Shown here in pieces: positions 42,407-51,359 of a DNA stretch of 53,972 nucleotides (positions within the stretch are counted from its first letter, which is position 1; each line of letters opens with the position of its first letter). This stretch comes from JASHUC01 sp035606175 (lineage in GTDB: Bacteria; Pseudomonadota; Gammaproteobacteria; Steroidobacterales; Steroidobacteraceae), in the NCBI GenBank assembly GCA_035606175.1, contig DATNFW010000037.1:1-53972 (forward strand). The letters are read 5' to 3'. Under the pieces are notes generated by a model. That model saw only the letters and a list, made by a program, of their open reading frames with translations. It ran no database searches and had not been told where the DNA came from. A program made the translations under genes and the position numbers.

Positions 42407-43579
42407 TTGCTCCCGCGGGTGTGCTTCGTCGGTCTCAACAATCTCTCGCACCTCGCCCCGCACGTGGCACCGCCCGGTGCAGGCGGCGCGGAGCTGCAGC
42501 AGGTGCTGCTCGCGCGCGCGCTCGTGCGCCGCGGATTCGAGGTCGCGACGATCGTCTACGATCACGGCCAGCCCGACGGGGCCTGTTACGAGGGCATTCG
42601 CGCGTTCAAGACGTACCGGCCGGATGCGGGCGTCCGCATGCTGCGCTTCTTCCATCCGCGCTGGACCTCCATCTGGGGAGCAATGCGCCGCGCGCACGCC
42701 GACATCTACTACGTCAGCATCGCAGGCATGCCGGTCGGGGAGACCGTGCTTTTCGCGCACCGCCACGGCGCCAAGGCGGTCTATCGCGTCGCGCACGATG
42801 CGGACTGCGACCCGCGCACCCTGATCATCCGCTATGCGCGCGACCGGGTGCTCTACGCGTGGGGCCTGGCGCGCGCGGACCTCGTGCTCGCCCAGACCGC
42901 CACTCAGCAGCGGCTGCTTCGCGAGCGCTTCGGCCGCTCGAGCCGAGTCATCCCTTCGCTTGCCGAGGCGGGCGGCCGCCGGCCGGCGTTCGCGGAGCGC
43001 GACATCGATGTGCTCTGGGTCGCGAACATCAGACGATGGAAGCGCCCCGAGCGGCTCCTCGAGATCGCCAAGCGCCTGCCTCAGCTCTCTTTCCACATGG
43101 TGGGCGGCCCGTGCACCGACGCAGCGGCGCTCTACGAGTCGGTGCGTGTCCGCGCCGCGAAGCTGCCGAACGTGCACTTCCATGGTCACGTGCCCTACGC
43201 CGACATCGGACCGTTCTTCGAGCGGGCACGCATGCTTGCAGGAACCTCGGACGCGGAGGGATTTCCAAACACTTACCTGCAGGCATGGGCCCACGGCACA
43301 CCCGTCGTCGCCTTCGTCGATCCCGAATCGATCATCGAGCAGCACGGGCTCGGCCGCCCGGTCTCATCGATCGAGCAAATGGCCGCTGCGGTCGCAGAGC
43401 TCGCGGCGAGCGAGCCGCTCTGGAGCGGAATGAGTGCAAGCTGCGCGCGCTTTGCGGAGAGCCGCTGCGACAGCGACGCGCTCGTAGCGCCCTACGCCGA
43501 TGCCCTTCTCGCATTGCATGCGGGCACCGGCGTCCGGGTCGGCGATCGCCCCGCCGAGGCGAGCTCGGCACCCTCCTGA
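42407..43579 (+). CDS. Glycosyltransferase family 4 (GT-B)
   Basis: About 390 residues. The N-terminal domain opens RVCFVGLNNLSHLAP with GAGGAELQQ as the acceptor loop; the C-terminal domain has DVLWVANIRRWKRPERLLEI and TSDAEGFPNTYLQAWAHGTPVV. In that motif the second Glu of E-x7-E is Gln, a variation seen in some GT4 enzymes. A TTG at 42407 preceded by GAGGAGG, 10 bp after the GT2 stop, is the best start; the in-frame ATG at 42380 overlaps the GT2 end and has no ribosome-binding site. It belongs to the rightward operon. Confidence 0.87.
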   Translation: MLPRVCFVGLNNLSHLAPHVAPPGAGGAELQQVLLARALVRRGFEVATIVYDHGQPDGACYEGIRAFKTYRPDAGVRMLRFFHPRWTSIWGAMRRAHADIYYVSIAGMPVGETVLFAHRHGAKAVYRVAHDADCDPRTLIIRYARDRVLYAWGLARADLVLAQTATQQRLLRERFGRSSRVIPSLAEAGGRRPAFAERDIDVLWVANIRRWKRPERLLEIAKRLPQLSFHMVGGPCTDAAALYESVRVRAAKLPNVHFHGHVPYADIGPFFERARMLAGTSDAEGFPNTYLQAWAHGTPVVAFVDPESIIEQHGLGRPVSSIEQMAAAVAELAASEPLWSGMSASCARFAESRCDSDALVAPYADALLALHAGTGVRVGDRPAEASSAPS

Positions 43580-43594
43580 TCCGGGGATTCAGCC

Positions 43595-44914
43595 ATGCAC
43601 GCACCTGCACTCGAACTTCCTTCGATCGCGAGCATCAAACGGCTCGGTCTCGCCGACACCTTCGTGCGGCGCAATGCGCTGCTCTACGGGCGCATCCGGC
43701 GGCAGATCGAGGATTTCGAAGCGCTCGCTCCCGATGAGCAACGGCATTGGCGCGCGGTGCGCCTCGAGCGCATGCTCCGCGCGGCGCGCCGCACGGGCTA
43801 CGGGCGCACGCACGGATGTGCGTGCCCGCTCTCGGAGTGGCCGCTGCTCGAGAAGGAGGCCGTGCGCGACCGCCACGGCGAGTTTCTCGCCACTTCCGCC
43901 GCATTCGCCGTTCAGGGCTCGACGAGCGGCACGAGCGGAATTCCGCTCAACCTCAAGCGCTCCGTCGTCTCGGTGGTCTACGAGCAGGTCATGTTCGATC
44001 GGCTGCTCGAGCGCGCCGGGCTCGACGCCGCGCGCTGCCGAGCGGCCGTGTTGCGCGGCGATGACGTGAAGGACCCCGCCGATCGGGCGCCGCCCTACTG
44101 GAAGCCCGCAAACGGCGGCCGTCGGCTCATCTTCTCCTCCAATCATCTCGACCGCGACACCGTCGAGCACTTCGTGCGTCAGCTGCGCGAGTACCGGCCC
44201 GATCTGTTGCTCGCCTACCCGACCGTGCTCGAGTCGCTCTGCGCACTGATGCTCGAGCGCGGCCTCGAGCTCTCGATTCCCATCACGGTGTGCGCCTCGG
44301 AAGTGCTGACGCGGCATACGGCGGAGCTCGCATCGAGCGCACTTGCGACGCGGGTGATCGGTCACTACGGGCAGGCGGAGCGGGTCGCGTGGGCTGCGGG
44401 CGAGCCGGCCACCGGCTATCGCTTCGATCCGACCTACTCGATCAACGAGCTCGTTCATATCGAGAGCGAGCCGGATGCCGAGATCTACGAGCTCATCGGC
44501 ACGGGACTCTGGAACCGGGCGATGCCGCTCATTCGCTATCGCACGGGCGATCAGATCCGGCTGCGACGAGGCGCGGACCCGCTCGCAGTCGCCGCGGGCC
44601 GCGAAAGTTTTCTCGACGTGATCGGCCGCAACGGCGACTTCCTCGTCGCTCCGAGCGGGGCGCGGCTCATGGGCATCGATCACATCCCGCGGGGCGTGCC
44701 GAACGTCGTGCGCACGCAGTTCATCCAGGAAAGTCCCGAGCGCACACGATTACTCGTGGTGCCGGGGGCCGAATTTGGCGAGGAAAGCCTCGAGCTGCTC
44801 CGCGCGCACGCGGCTCTCAAGCTCCCACCGGCCATGACACTCGTCATCGAAACCACCAAACGTCTCGAGCGCAACACCTCCGGGAAGGCGCCGCTCGTCC
44901 TGCGCCGATTCTGA
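43595..44914 (+). CDS. CapK/PaaK-like adenylate-forming protein
   Basis: A 439-residue member of the phenylacetate-CoA-ligase-like family found in capsule loci (CapK). The AMP-binding loop STSGTSGIPLNL is at about 109-120, HYGQAER is the adenine-contact strand, and YRTGDQIRL and the C-terminal TSGKAPLVLRRF complete the fold. PaaK relatives activate a carboxylate with ATP; CapK-type proteins are thought to supply an acyl or amide group for polysaccharide decoration, which is not proven. The gene starts 15 bp after the GT4. With two AsnB-like enzymes nearby it points to acyl or amide modification of the polymer. Confidence 0.9.
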   Translation: MHAPALELPSIASIKRLGLADTFVRRNALLYGRIRRQIEDFEALAPDEQRHWRAVRLERMLRAARRTGYGRTHGCACPLSEWPLLEKEAVRDRHGEFLATSAAFAVQGSTSGTSGIPLNLKRSVVSVVYEQVMFDRLLERAGLDAARCRAAVLRGDDVKDPADRAPPYWKPANGGRRLIFSSNHLDRDTVEHFVRQLREYRPDLLLAYPTVLESLCALMLERGLELSIPITVCASEVLTRHTAELASSALATRVIGHYGQAERVAWAAGEPATGYRFDPTYSINELVHIESEPDAEIYELIGTGLWNRAMPLIRYRTGDQIRLRRGADPLAVAAGRESFLDVIGRNGDFLVAPSGARLMGIDHIPRGVPNVVRTQFIQESPERTRLLVVPGAEFGEESLELLRAHAALKLPPAMTLVIETTKRLERNTSGKAPLVLRRF

Positions 44915-44935
44915 GGGCGACGGGGCGGTCCGCAC

Positions 44936-46123
44936 ATGCATGCGCTCGATTCCGCCCTCGACCGCAGGCAGCGCAGGCGCTCCGAGCGCCCGGTCGCGCC
45001 CCGAGCGCTTCCTGCGTCGATTGCGGGCTACGCGCCGTGCCGCAGCGTCCTCATGGTCGGCACCGATCCCGCCTCCCTCGGCGGCATTCGCGCCGTGGTG
45101 CAGAGCTATCGGGACGGGGGGCTCTTCGAGCGCTTCCCCGTGACCTACGTCGCAACGCATCGCGACGGCGGACCCTGGCGCAAGCTCGCGCGAGCGCTCG
45201 GCGGATGGGCGCGCGTTGCCGTGAGCCTCGCAACGCTCGATCGACCGCTCGTACACGTTCACACGGCATCGCGTGCGTCCTTCTGGCGCAAAAGCATCGT
45301 GTGCGGGATGGCGCGTCTTGCTGGGCGGCCGTACCTGCTTCACCTGCACGGTGGCGGCTTCGCGCGCTTCTATCACGAGGAGTGCGGAGCGCTCGGACGG
45401 CGGATCGTCCGCTCGGTGCTCGCACGCGCAGCGCTCGTGCTCGCCGTATCCGATGAGTGGCGCATGGCACTCGAGCGCATCTGTCCGCAGGCGAACATCG
45501 AAGTGCTGCCGAACGCGGTCGCCCTGCCCCCGCGCGAACGAACGCGCGTGGCAAGTGCCGCGGGCGGCCGCCGTATTCTCTTTCTGGGCCAGCTGCACAC
45601 CGAGAAGGGTGTGTTCGACCTCGTGCGTGCCTTCGCTGCCATCGCGAGCCGCTTCCCGCGCGCCTCGCTGGTGTGCGCCGGCAACGGCCCTGCTGCCGCC
45701 GTCGAGGCGCTCGCGCGCGAGCTCGGGGTCGACGAGCGCGTGCACTGTCCGGGCTGGCTGCAGGGCGAGGCGAAGAGCCGCGCCCTGGCCGATGCCGAGC
45801 TATTCGTTCTGCCCTCCTACACGGAGGGGCTTCCGATGGCGCTCCTCGAGGCGATGTCTTGGTGCGTACCGGTCATCGCCTCGCCCGTCGGCGGCATCCC
45901 GCAAGTCATCCAAGACGCGGAGAACGGCGTGCTCGTTCCCGCGGGCGACGTGCAGGGCCTCGCGCGAGCGCTTGCGCGGCTGCTCGCGGATCGCAGCCTT
46001 GCCGCGCGACTCGGCACGGCGGCGCGCGCGACGATCGAGTCGCGGTTCGCGATCGATGCGGCACTCATCCAACTCGGGAAAATTTACGCGCGCTTCGGCA
46101 TCGAGCCGCACTACACGGCATGA
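44936..46123 (+). CDS. Glycosyltransferase family 4 (GT-B)
   Basis: A 395-residue GT4 enzyme. VLMVGTDPASLGGIRAVV is the first loop after an unusually basic N-terminus (residues 1-35), HLHGGGFARFYHEE carries the acceptor His, and LFLGQLHTEKGVFDLV and YTEGLPMALLEAMSW (E-x7-E) form the donor site. A second ATG lies four bases downstream but out of frame. The start is 21 bp after the CapK-like gene and the end overlaps the next GT4 as ATGA, so it is mid-operon. Confidence 0.9.
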   Translation: MHALDSALDRRQRRRSERPVAPRALPASIAGYAPCRSVLMVGTDPASLGGIRAVVQSYRDGGLFERFPVTYVATHRDGGPWRKLARALGGWARVAVSLATLDRPLVHVHTASRASFWRKSIVCGMARLAGRPYLLHLHGGGFARFYHEECGALGRRIVRSVLARAALVLAVSDEWRMALERICPQANIEVLPNAVALPPRERTRVASAAGGRRILFLGQLHTEKGVFDLVRAFAAIASRFPRASLVCAGNGPAAAVEALARELGVDERVHCPGWLQGEAKSRALADAELFVLPSYTEGLPMALLEAMSWCVPVIASPVGGIPQVIQDAENGVLVPAGDVQGLARALARLLADRSLAARLGTAARATIESRFAIDAALIQLGKIYARFGIEPHYTA

Positions 46124-47331
46124 GCACTGTCGCAATCGGACCCGTCGTTTTCGTTCTCAGTCAGCTCGGAGTCGGCGGCTCGGAAGCGAAGACCGTGCGC
46201 CTCGCGAATTCGCTCGCGGAGCGGGGCATCGATGTCACGATCGCGTATTTGAGCGCGCCCGAGACCCTCGCTTCAGCCGTCGGCCCGGGCGTCACGCTCG
46301 TCAATCTAAGACGCCGGGGCAAGCTCTCGATTCCCGCGGTGAGAAGACTCGCCGCGCTCCTCGAGGCGCGCCGGGCCCGCACCGTCGTCGCGATCAACCT
46401 CTACGCGGCGCTCTACGCGCGTCTCGCCCAGCTCACGCGCGCCGCCGCGGATGTGCACTTCATTGCGTGTGTGAACACGAGCGAGATCCTGGCACGCGAT
46501 CGCGCGAAGATGCCCCTTTATCGCTGGATCCTGCGCCGGGCCGATGCCGTGGTGTTCGGCGCGGCAAGCCAGAGGCAGCTCTGGCGGCAGCGCCATGCGG
46601 TCGGGGTGCCGCCACAGGCGACAGCGGTGCTCTACAACGGGGTCGATACCTCCCACTTCGCGCCTCACCGCGAGGACGGCGAGCGCGCATGCGTGGGACT
46701 TTCGACTCGCTTCCTCATCGGGACAGTCGCACGGTTGCGTCCGGAGAAGGCGCACACCGATCTCATTCGCGCGACGGCGGCCCTGCGGGCGCGCGGGCTC
46801 GATGTGGGCGCCCTCGTCGTCGGGGAAGGCGAAGCGCGCGTCGCGATCGAAGCGGAGATCGCGCGCCTCGGCCTCGAGCCGTACGTCGAGCTGGCCGGCG
46901 AGAGCGGCGATGTTCGCGCCTACCTCCAGTGTCTCGACATCTTCGTGCTCACCTCGATCGCCGTGGAGACGTTCTCGAATGCGGCGCTCGAGGCGATGGC
47001 TTGCGGTCTGCCGATCGTCTCCTCGGACATCGGCGGCATGCCGGAGCTGCTCGCCCACGGCGGCGGACTCAGCTACACCGCGGGCGATGTGCCGCAGCTC
47101 ACCGAGCGACTCGCATCGCTGCTCGAGGATCCGGACTCGCGCCAGCACCTTGCGACGCAGGCGCGCCGCGCCGTGGTCGAGCACTTCAGCTGGGACCGGA
47201 TGGTGGAGGAGTTTCTAGCGCTCCTCGCCTCTTCCGCTGCCGGGCGTGACCATCAGCGCGCCGTGCCGGCAGCGCGCCGCCAGAGAGAGAGCGATTTCAA
47301 GCATCGAAAGAAAACGGCGAGCCCATACTGA
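46120..47331 (+). CDS. Glycosyltransferase family 4 (GT-B)
   Basis: A 403-residue GT4 enzyme beginning VVFVLSQLGVGGSEAKTVRLAN, with GTVARLRPEKAHTDLI and the E-x7-E motif ETFSNAALEAMACGLPIV in the donor domain. The ATG at 46120 overlaps the preceding stop. A longer open frame to 45457 is only antisense-free read-through of the previous gene in another frame. Its Arg/Lys-rich tail (ARRQRESDFKHRKKTASPY) is unusual and may be a chance extension. It is the last gene of the rightward operon, ending 18 bp from the stop of the convergent asnB; no clear terminator is visible between them. Confidence 0.9.
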   Translation: MSTVAIGPVVFVLSQLGVGGSEAKTVRLANSLAERGIDVTIAYLSAPETLASAVGPGVTLVNLRRRGKLSIPAVRRLAALLEARRARTVVAINLYAALYARLAQLTRAAADVHFIACVNTSEILARDRAKMPLYRWILRRADAVVFGAASQRQLWRQRHAVGVPPQATAVLYNGVDTSHFAPHREDGERACVGLSTRFLIGTVARLRPEKAHTDLIRATAALRARGLDVGALVVGEGEARVAIEAEIARLGLEPYVELAGESGDVRAYLQCLDIFVLTSIAVETFSNAALEAMACGLPIVSSDIGGMPELLAHGGGLSYTAGDVPQLTERLASLLEDPDSRQHLATQARRAVVEHFSWDRMVEEFLALLASSAAGRDHQRAVPAARRQRESDFKHRKKTASPY

Positions 47332-47349
47332 TCGGTCCGACCGCACCCC

Positions 47350-49338
47350 TTATCTGGCGGCGCGCAGCGTATGCGGACGGCTCTCTGCCTGAGACTCGGG
47401 TCGCCGGGCTTGCGAGCTCGCCTCGAGCCACGCCTGGAACATCAGCACGATCCACAGCTGCGTGGGCCAGTTCGCGGCGCCGGCGCGGTGCTGCCGCCAG
47501 CACCGCTCGATGAGCGCAGGTGCGAAGTAGCCCTCGCGCTTCAAGCGCGCGGGCGCGATGAGATCGCCCGCCCAGTCCGCGAGCTCGTGCCGCAGCCAGC
47601 GGCCGATCGGAACTCCAAAGCCCATCTTCGGCCGCTCGAAGAGCGTGCGCGGCACGTACCGCTCGAGCAGCTGTCGCAGCACCCACTTGCCGCGACCGTC
47701 CCGCAAGTGCACCTCGAGCGGAATGCGCCACGCGGCCTCGGCCACCCGATGGTCGAGGAGCGGCACGCGAGTCTCGAGCGCAACCGCCATCGCCGCGCGG
47801 TCGACTTTCACGAGCACGTCGTCGGGCATGTACAGCCGCGTGTCGACGTACATCATATGCGCGATGTCGCTCGCCCGGGCCGGCCAGTCCTCCGGCCGGC
47901 TCGCCGCATCGTGCGGCTCGTGCGCACCGGGCACGAGCTCACCGGGGGAAGGCCAGAACGAGCCGACGAGGTGGTAGTACTCGGGCAGCGTCCCCGCACG
48001 CCACTGCGCGGCCCGGCGCTGCAAGTGATCCGCGATGGCCCGGCCGTTTCGCACACCGACGAGCCGAGCCGGGTGCCCGGCGAGATCGAGCGCGCCCATC
48101 GGCGCGAGCGAGATGAGTTGCGCCGCGCCGCGTCTCAGGGCCCGCGGCACGCGCCGCAGCCGGCTCCAGCGTTGGTGCACCTCGAAATATCGCCAGTAGC
48201 CGCCGAAGAGCTCATCCCCGCCGTCTCCGGAGAGGGACACCGTGACGTGCCGGCGCGCGAGCCGGCAGAGGAGCATCGTCGGGATCTGCGAGGGGTCGGC
48301 GAACGGCTCGTCGTACACCTCGGCGAGATGCGGTATGACCGCGAGCGCATCGCGCGGTGTGACGGTGAGCTCGGTGTGATCGGTTCCGAGATGCCGCGCG
48401 ATCGCCCGCGCGTGCGGGGCCTCATCGAACTCGCGCTCGGCGAAGCCGATCGAGAATGTCTTGACGGGCCGCGCACTCGCACGCTGCATGAGGGAGACGA
48501 CGAGCGAGGAGTCGATACCGCCCGAGAGAAAGGCGCCGACCGGCACGTCCGCGACCATTTGCAGGCGGATCGCCTCCTCGAGCGCGCGATGCACCTCCTC
48601 GAGTCCCAGGCCCGCGGCATCGGTGCGAGCCGCGATCGTCGAGGGTCGCCAGTATTCTTGCTCGCGGATCGAGAGCGTGTGTCCATCGCTCGTCACGGCG
48701 ATCAAACAGCCCGGCCGCACCTTGCGCACGCCGCGATAGATGCTGTGGGGCGAGGGAATGTAGCCGCGCCGCAGATAAAGCGCGAGCGCATCGCGACTCA
48801 CCTCCGCGCGGAAGGCGTGGTGTTCGCGCAGCGCCTTGAGCTCGGAGCCGAAGATCAGCCGCCGGTTCTCGAGCGCGTAATACAGCGGCTTCTCGCCGAA
48901 TCGATCGCGGGCGAGATAGAGCGTGCGATCCGCGGTGTTCCACAGCGAGAGCGCGAACATGCCGCGGCAGCGCTCGAGCGCCCCGCACACTCCCCACTGC
49001 TCGCACGCGGCGAGCAGCACCTCGGTGTCCGAGCCCCCGCGGAAGGCGTGGCCGCACGCAATGAGCTCGGCGCGCAGCTCCGCATGGTTGTAGATCTCCC
49101 CGTTGAACGAGACGACCGAGCGGCCGCTCGATGAGACCATCGGCTGGTGGCCGAGCGGGGAGAGATCGAGGATCGAGAGCCGCCGGTGGGCGAGTCCGAT
49201 GCCGGCCGCCGCATCGAGCCAGATGCCCTCATCGTCCGGCCCGCGGTGCGCGAGCACGCTGGCCATGCGCCGCAGCTCCGCGCGGGACTCCTCGGGCGCG
49301 AGTGCGCCGATCTCAAGGAATCCGGCGATGCCGCACAT
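47350..49338 (-). CDS. asnB: Asparagine synthase family amidotransferase, second copy
   Basis: A 662-residue AsnB-type enzyme with Cys2 nucleophile (MCGIAG), HRGPDDEG, NGEIYNH, the PPi loop SGGIDSS and GDGGDELFGGY. It is only moderately similar to the copy at 33791, so they are paralogues of old divergence, not a recent duplication. MCGIAG fixes the start at 49338, since Cys must be residue 2; TGAGGTG lies eight bases upstream. The frame is open 98 codons further but has no homology. It starts 11 bp after the heparinase-like gene and is third in the leftward GHL15 operon, implying work on the same polymer, probably amidation of a sugar acid. Confidence 0.93.
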   Translation of the reverse strand: MCGIAGFLEIGALAPEESRAELRRMASVLAHRGPDDEGIWLDAAAGIGLAHRRLSILDLSPLGHQPMVSSSGRSVVSFNGEIYNHAELRAELIACGHAFRGGSDTEVLLAACEQWGVCGALERCRGMFALSLWNTADRTLYLARDRFGEKPLYYALENRRLIFGSELKALREHHAFRAEVSRDALALYLRRGYIPSPHSIYRGVRKVRPGCLIAVTSDGHTLSIREQEYWRPSTIAARTDAAGLGLEEVHRALEEAIRLQMVADVPVGAFLSGGIDSSLVVSLMQRASARPVKTFSIGFAEREFDEAPHARAIARHLGTDHTELTVTPRDALAVIPHLAEVYDEPFADPSQIPTMLLCRLARRHVTVSLSGDGGDELFGGYWRYFEVHQRWSRLRRVPRALRRGAAQLISLAPMGALDLAGHPARLVGVRNGRAIADHLQRRAAQWRAGTLPEYYHLVGSFWPSPGELVPGAHEPHDAASRPEDWPARASDIAHMMYVDTRLYMPDDVLVKVDRAAMAVALETRVPLLDHRVAEAAWRIPLEVHLRDGRGKWVLRQLLERYVPRTLFERPKMGFGVPIGRWLRHELADWAGDLIAPARLKREGYFAPALIERCWRQHRAGAANWPTQLWIVLMFQAWLEASSQARRPESQAESRPHTLRAAR

Positions 49339-49349
49339 GATCGGACACC

Positions 49350-51335
49350 TCAGGGCAGCTCGATGCGAATCTCCGTAACAAAGCTCGTGGACCCCTGAAT
49401 GTCGGTGCTTGCGGTAACGCTCGTTGCCGGGACTTTCAGATCGTAGCTCGGCGAGAACCAGCCCCCGGGCGGCGCCTCGCGTCCCGACGCGAGCGAGCAC
49501 ACGAGCCGCGGGTCGGTCCGTAGGGTCAGGCGCACGCCCGCGCGCTGCACGACCACGGTCCCATCGGAGAGACCCACGCTGCACTCCGGCGCGAAATGCC
49601 AGTTGAGCTCGATGCGATGCGCCCGGCGGCACACGAGCTCGTCGGTGACCGCGAGCAGGAAGCGTTCCCGGTCGTACTCGAGCTTTCGACGGTGGCGGAC
49701 CGGATCGGAGAGGCGTCCATAGCCATCATGACTCGCGATGAGCCGTTCGCGCGTCCCGGGTCCTCCGGCGGGCTCGAACGCTTCGACGGTGGTGCGCGCG
49801 TGATCGAGCCAGAGAAAGCTCCCGGCCGGCCGCGACTGATCGAGCCCGTCGACGCAGACGGTGTTGTGCGAGCGCGTCCCGCGGAAGTAGCGCCGCCACC
49901 CCGGGTCGCAGTGGTAGGCGAACGTTCCGGGATCGATGAGCAGAGGCTGCCCCGCGGCACTCAGGGTGAAAGAGAGCGCATCCGCATGACCGTGCGCCGC
50001 GATCGAGAGGTATCCGAGCGCACCCGCATCGGCGACGATCTTCACCTCGCGGGGAGTGTCGAAGGCATCGCCGAGAAGATAGTAGCCGCCCTGCGGGAAG
50101 AACCGCGGCAGCGGCAAGTGCGCCGGCTCGACCGATCGATCTCGCGCGAGAAGCCGGGCGAAGCTCTCCTCGGCCGCATCCCCGAGTAGCCAGCGCGACT
50201 TGTCGTCGAAGCGAGAAGCTTTGCGGGCGAGCTCGGCGCGTCCGAAGAGGACTGCACCCGTTGCGAGGAGTGAGCGGAAGAGCTGCCCTCGATCGAGCGG
50301 CGCCCAGCGCACCAGGATGCCGTCGTCCGCATCGCCGAAAGCCGGCACGTTCCCGGCGACATCCATGATGCTCGCGACAAACTCGATCATCGACTCGAGG
50401 CGCCGCCAGTACGCCTCCGCCGGCTCGCGCCCGTTCGCGCGCGCGGTGAGGCCCGCAAGCAGCAGCAGGTCGGCGACGGCCACGTGGTACCAGATGGCCT
50501 GTTCCTTGTTCACCCCATCCTCGTGATTCTGCACGAGCGCCTGCGCATCGAGCTCCGCGAGGCCGCGGGCAAGCCAGCGCGCACTTGACTTCCACATCGG
50601 CCAGGTGAGCGCGGCGATTGCGAGTCCCGCGGCCTCGCCGAGCAGATGATTGTTCGCGGAGGAGTGCCGCGAGAGATGTCCGCTTACGAAGTGGCAATGC
50701 TGATGGATGCAAGCGAGCCAGCGCTGCCGGAAGCCGGCCCCCTCGACGCCTGCGAAGACGATCGATGCCTCAGCGCCTAAGAGCTGCCAGGCACAGGCCC
50801 AATTGGCGAGCCGGATTGCGAGCTCGAGGCTCGCGCACCAGTTCGCCCCGAAGGGATACGGACATTCGGCGAGCCAGGAGTCGATGAGCCGGCGGCACCC
50901 TTCGGCAAAGCGCGGCTCCCCCGTGAGATGCCACGCCTGCGCGAGTGTTACGAGCTCGAGATGGCGGTTGAGTTCCCACAGGTACTTCACGTCCCCGACG
51001 AGGCGGCGCGAGCGGTAGTCGAGCGTCTTGCCGAATCCGAGGGGCGCGCACGTGCCGGTCTTTGGATCGACGTTCCAGGCCGGTGGAAAACCGAGCGGTG
51101 CCTCACGCAGCGCGAGCACCTCGAACGTGCCCGCGAGGACGCGGTCCGCCGCGGCCGCATAGGCCGCAGCGTCGAACCGCCGGGGGAGCTCGCGCACCCA
51201 GGGCGCGCCGGTCCGTCCGGATGCGGCGCGAGGGCGCGCCCGACCCAGACCGGCACGCTCGGCGCGCGAGCGCGCGGCGCGACGCACGCGGAAACCGACC
51301 TCCGCGGGTCCCATGGCCCGCAGCCTGTCGATCAT
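49350..51335 (-). CDS. Heparinase II/III-like polysaccharide lyase
   Basis: A 661-residue protein with an N-terminal alpha-toroid (NNHLLGEAAGLAIAALTWP carries the conserved Asn and His). The C-terminal beta-sandwich starts at FFPQGGYYLL and includes AAHGHADALSFTL and GTFAYH, conserved in PF07940 enzymes. These lyases cleave uronate-containing polymers by beta-elimination. No clear signal peptide is seen, so export is uncertain. In polysaccharide loci such enzymes release or trim the product. The ATG at 51335 has AAGG three bases upstream; an ATG seven codons in is possible. It is second in the leftward operon, 24 bp after the GHL15-like gene. Confidence 0.9.
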   Translation of the reverse strand: MIDRLRAMGPAEVGFRVRRAARSRAERAGLGRARPRAASGRTGAPWVRELPRRFDAAAYAAAADRVLAGTFEVLALREAPLGFPPAWNVDPKTGTCAPLGFGKTLDYRSRRLVGDVKYLWELNRHLELVTLAQAWHLTGEPRFAEGCRRLIDSWLAECPYPFGANWCASLELAIRLANWACAWQLLGAEASIVFAGVEGAGFRQRWLACIHQHCHFVSGHLSRHSSANNHLLGEAAGLAIAALTWPMWKSSARWLARGLAELDAQALVQNHEDGVNKEQAIWYHVAVADLLLLAGLTARANGREPAEAYWRRLESMIEFVASIMDVAGNVPAFGDADDGILVRWAPLDRGQLFRSLLATGAVLFGRAELARKASRFDDKSRWLLGDAAEESFARLLARDRSVEPAHLPLPRFFPQGGYYLLGDAFDTPREVKIVADAGALGYLSIAAHGHADALSFTLSAAGQPLLIDPGTFAYHCDPGWRRYFRGTRSHNTVCVDGLDQSRPAGSFLWLDHARTTVEAFEPAGGPGTRERLIASHDGYGRLSDPVRHRRKLEYDRERFLLAVTDELVCRRAHRIELNWHFAPECSVGLSDGTVVVQRAGVRLTLRTDPRLVCSLASGREAPPGGWFSPSYDLKVPATSVTASTDIQGSTSFVTEIRIELP

Positions 51336-51359
51336 CCACCTTAAGCGCTCTTGGATAGG

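Noticed and set aside
43228..43243. Sigma-54-like GGCAC...TTGC inside the GT4 gene at 42407
   Set aside because: Spacing between the two elements is one base too long and the site is inside coding sequence.
45273..47249. Long plus-strand open frame across two GT4 genes
   Set aside because: Other-frame shadow; Arg/Ser-rich with no family features, while both GT4 frames are intact.
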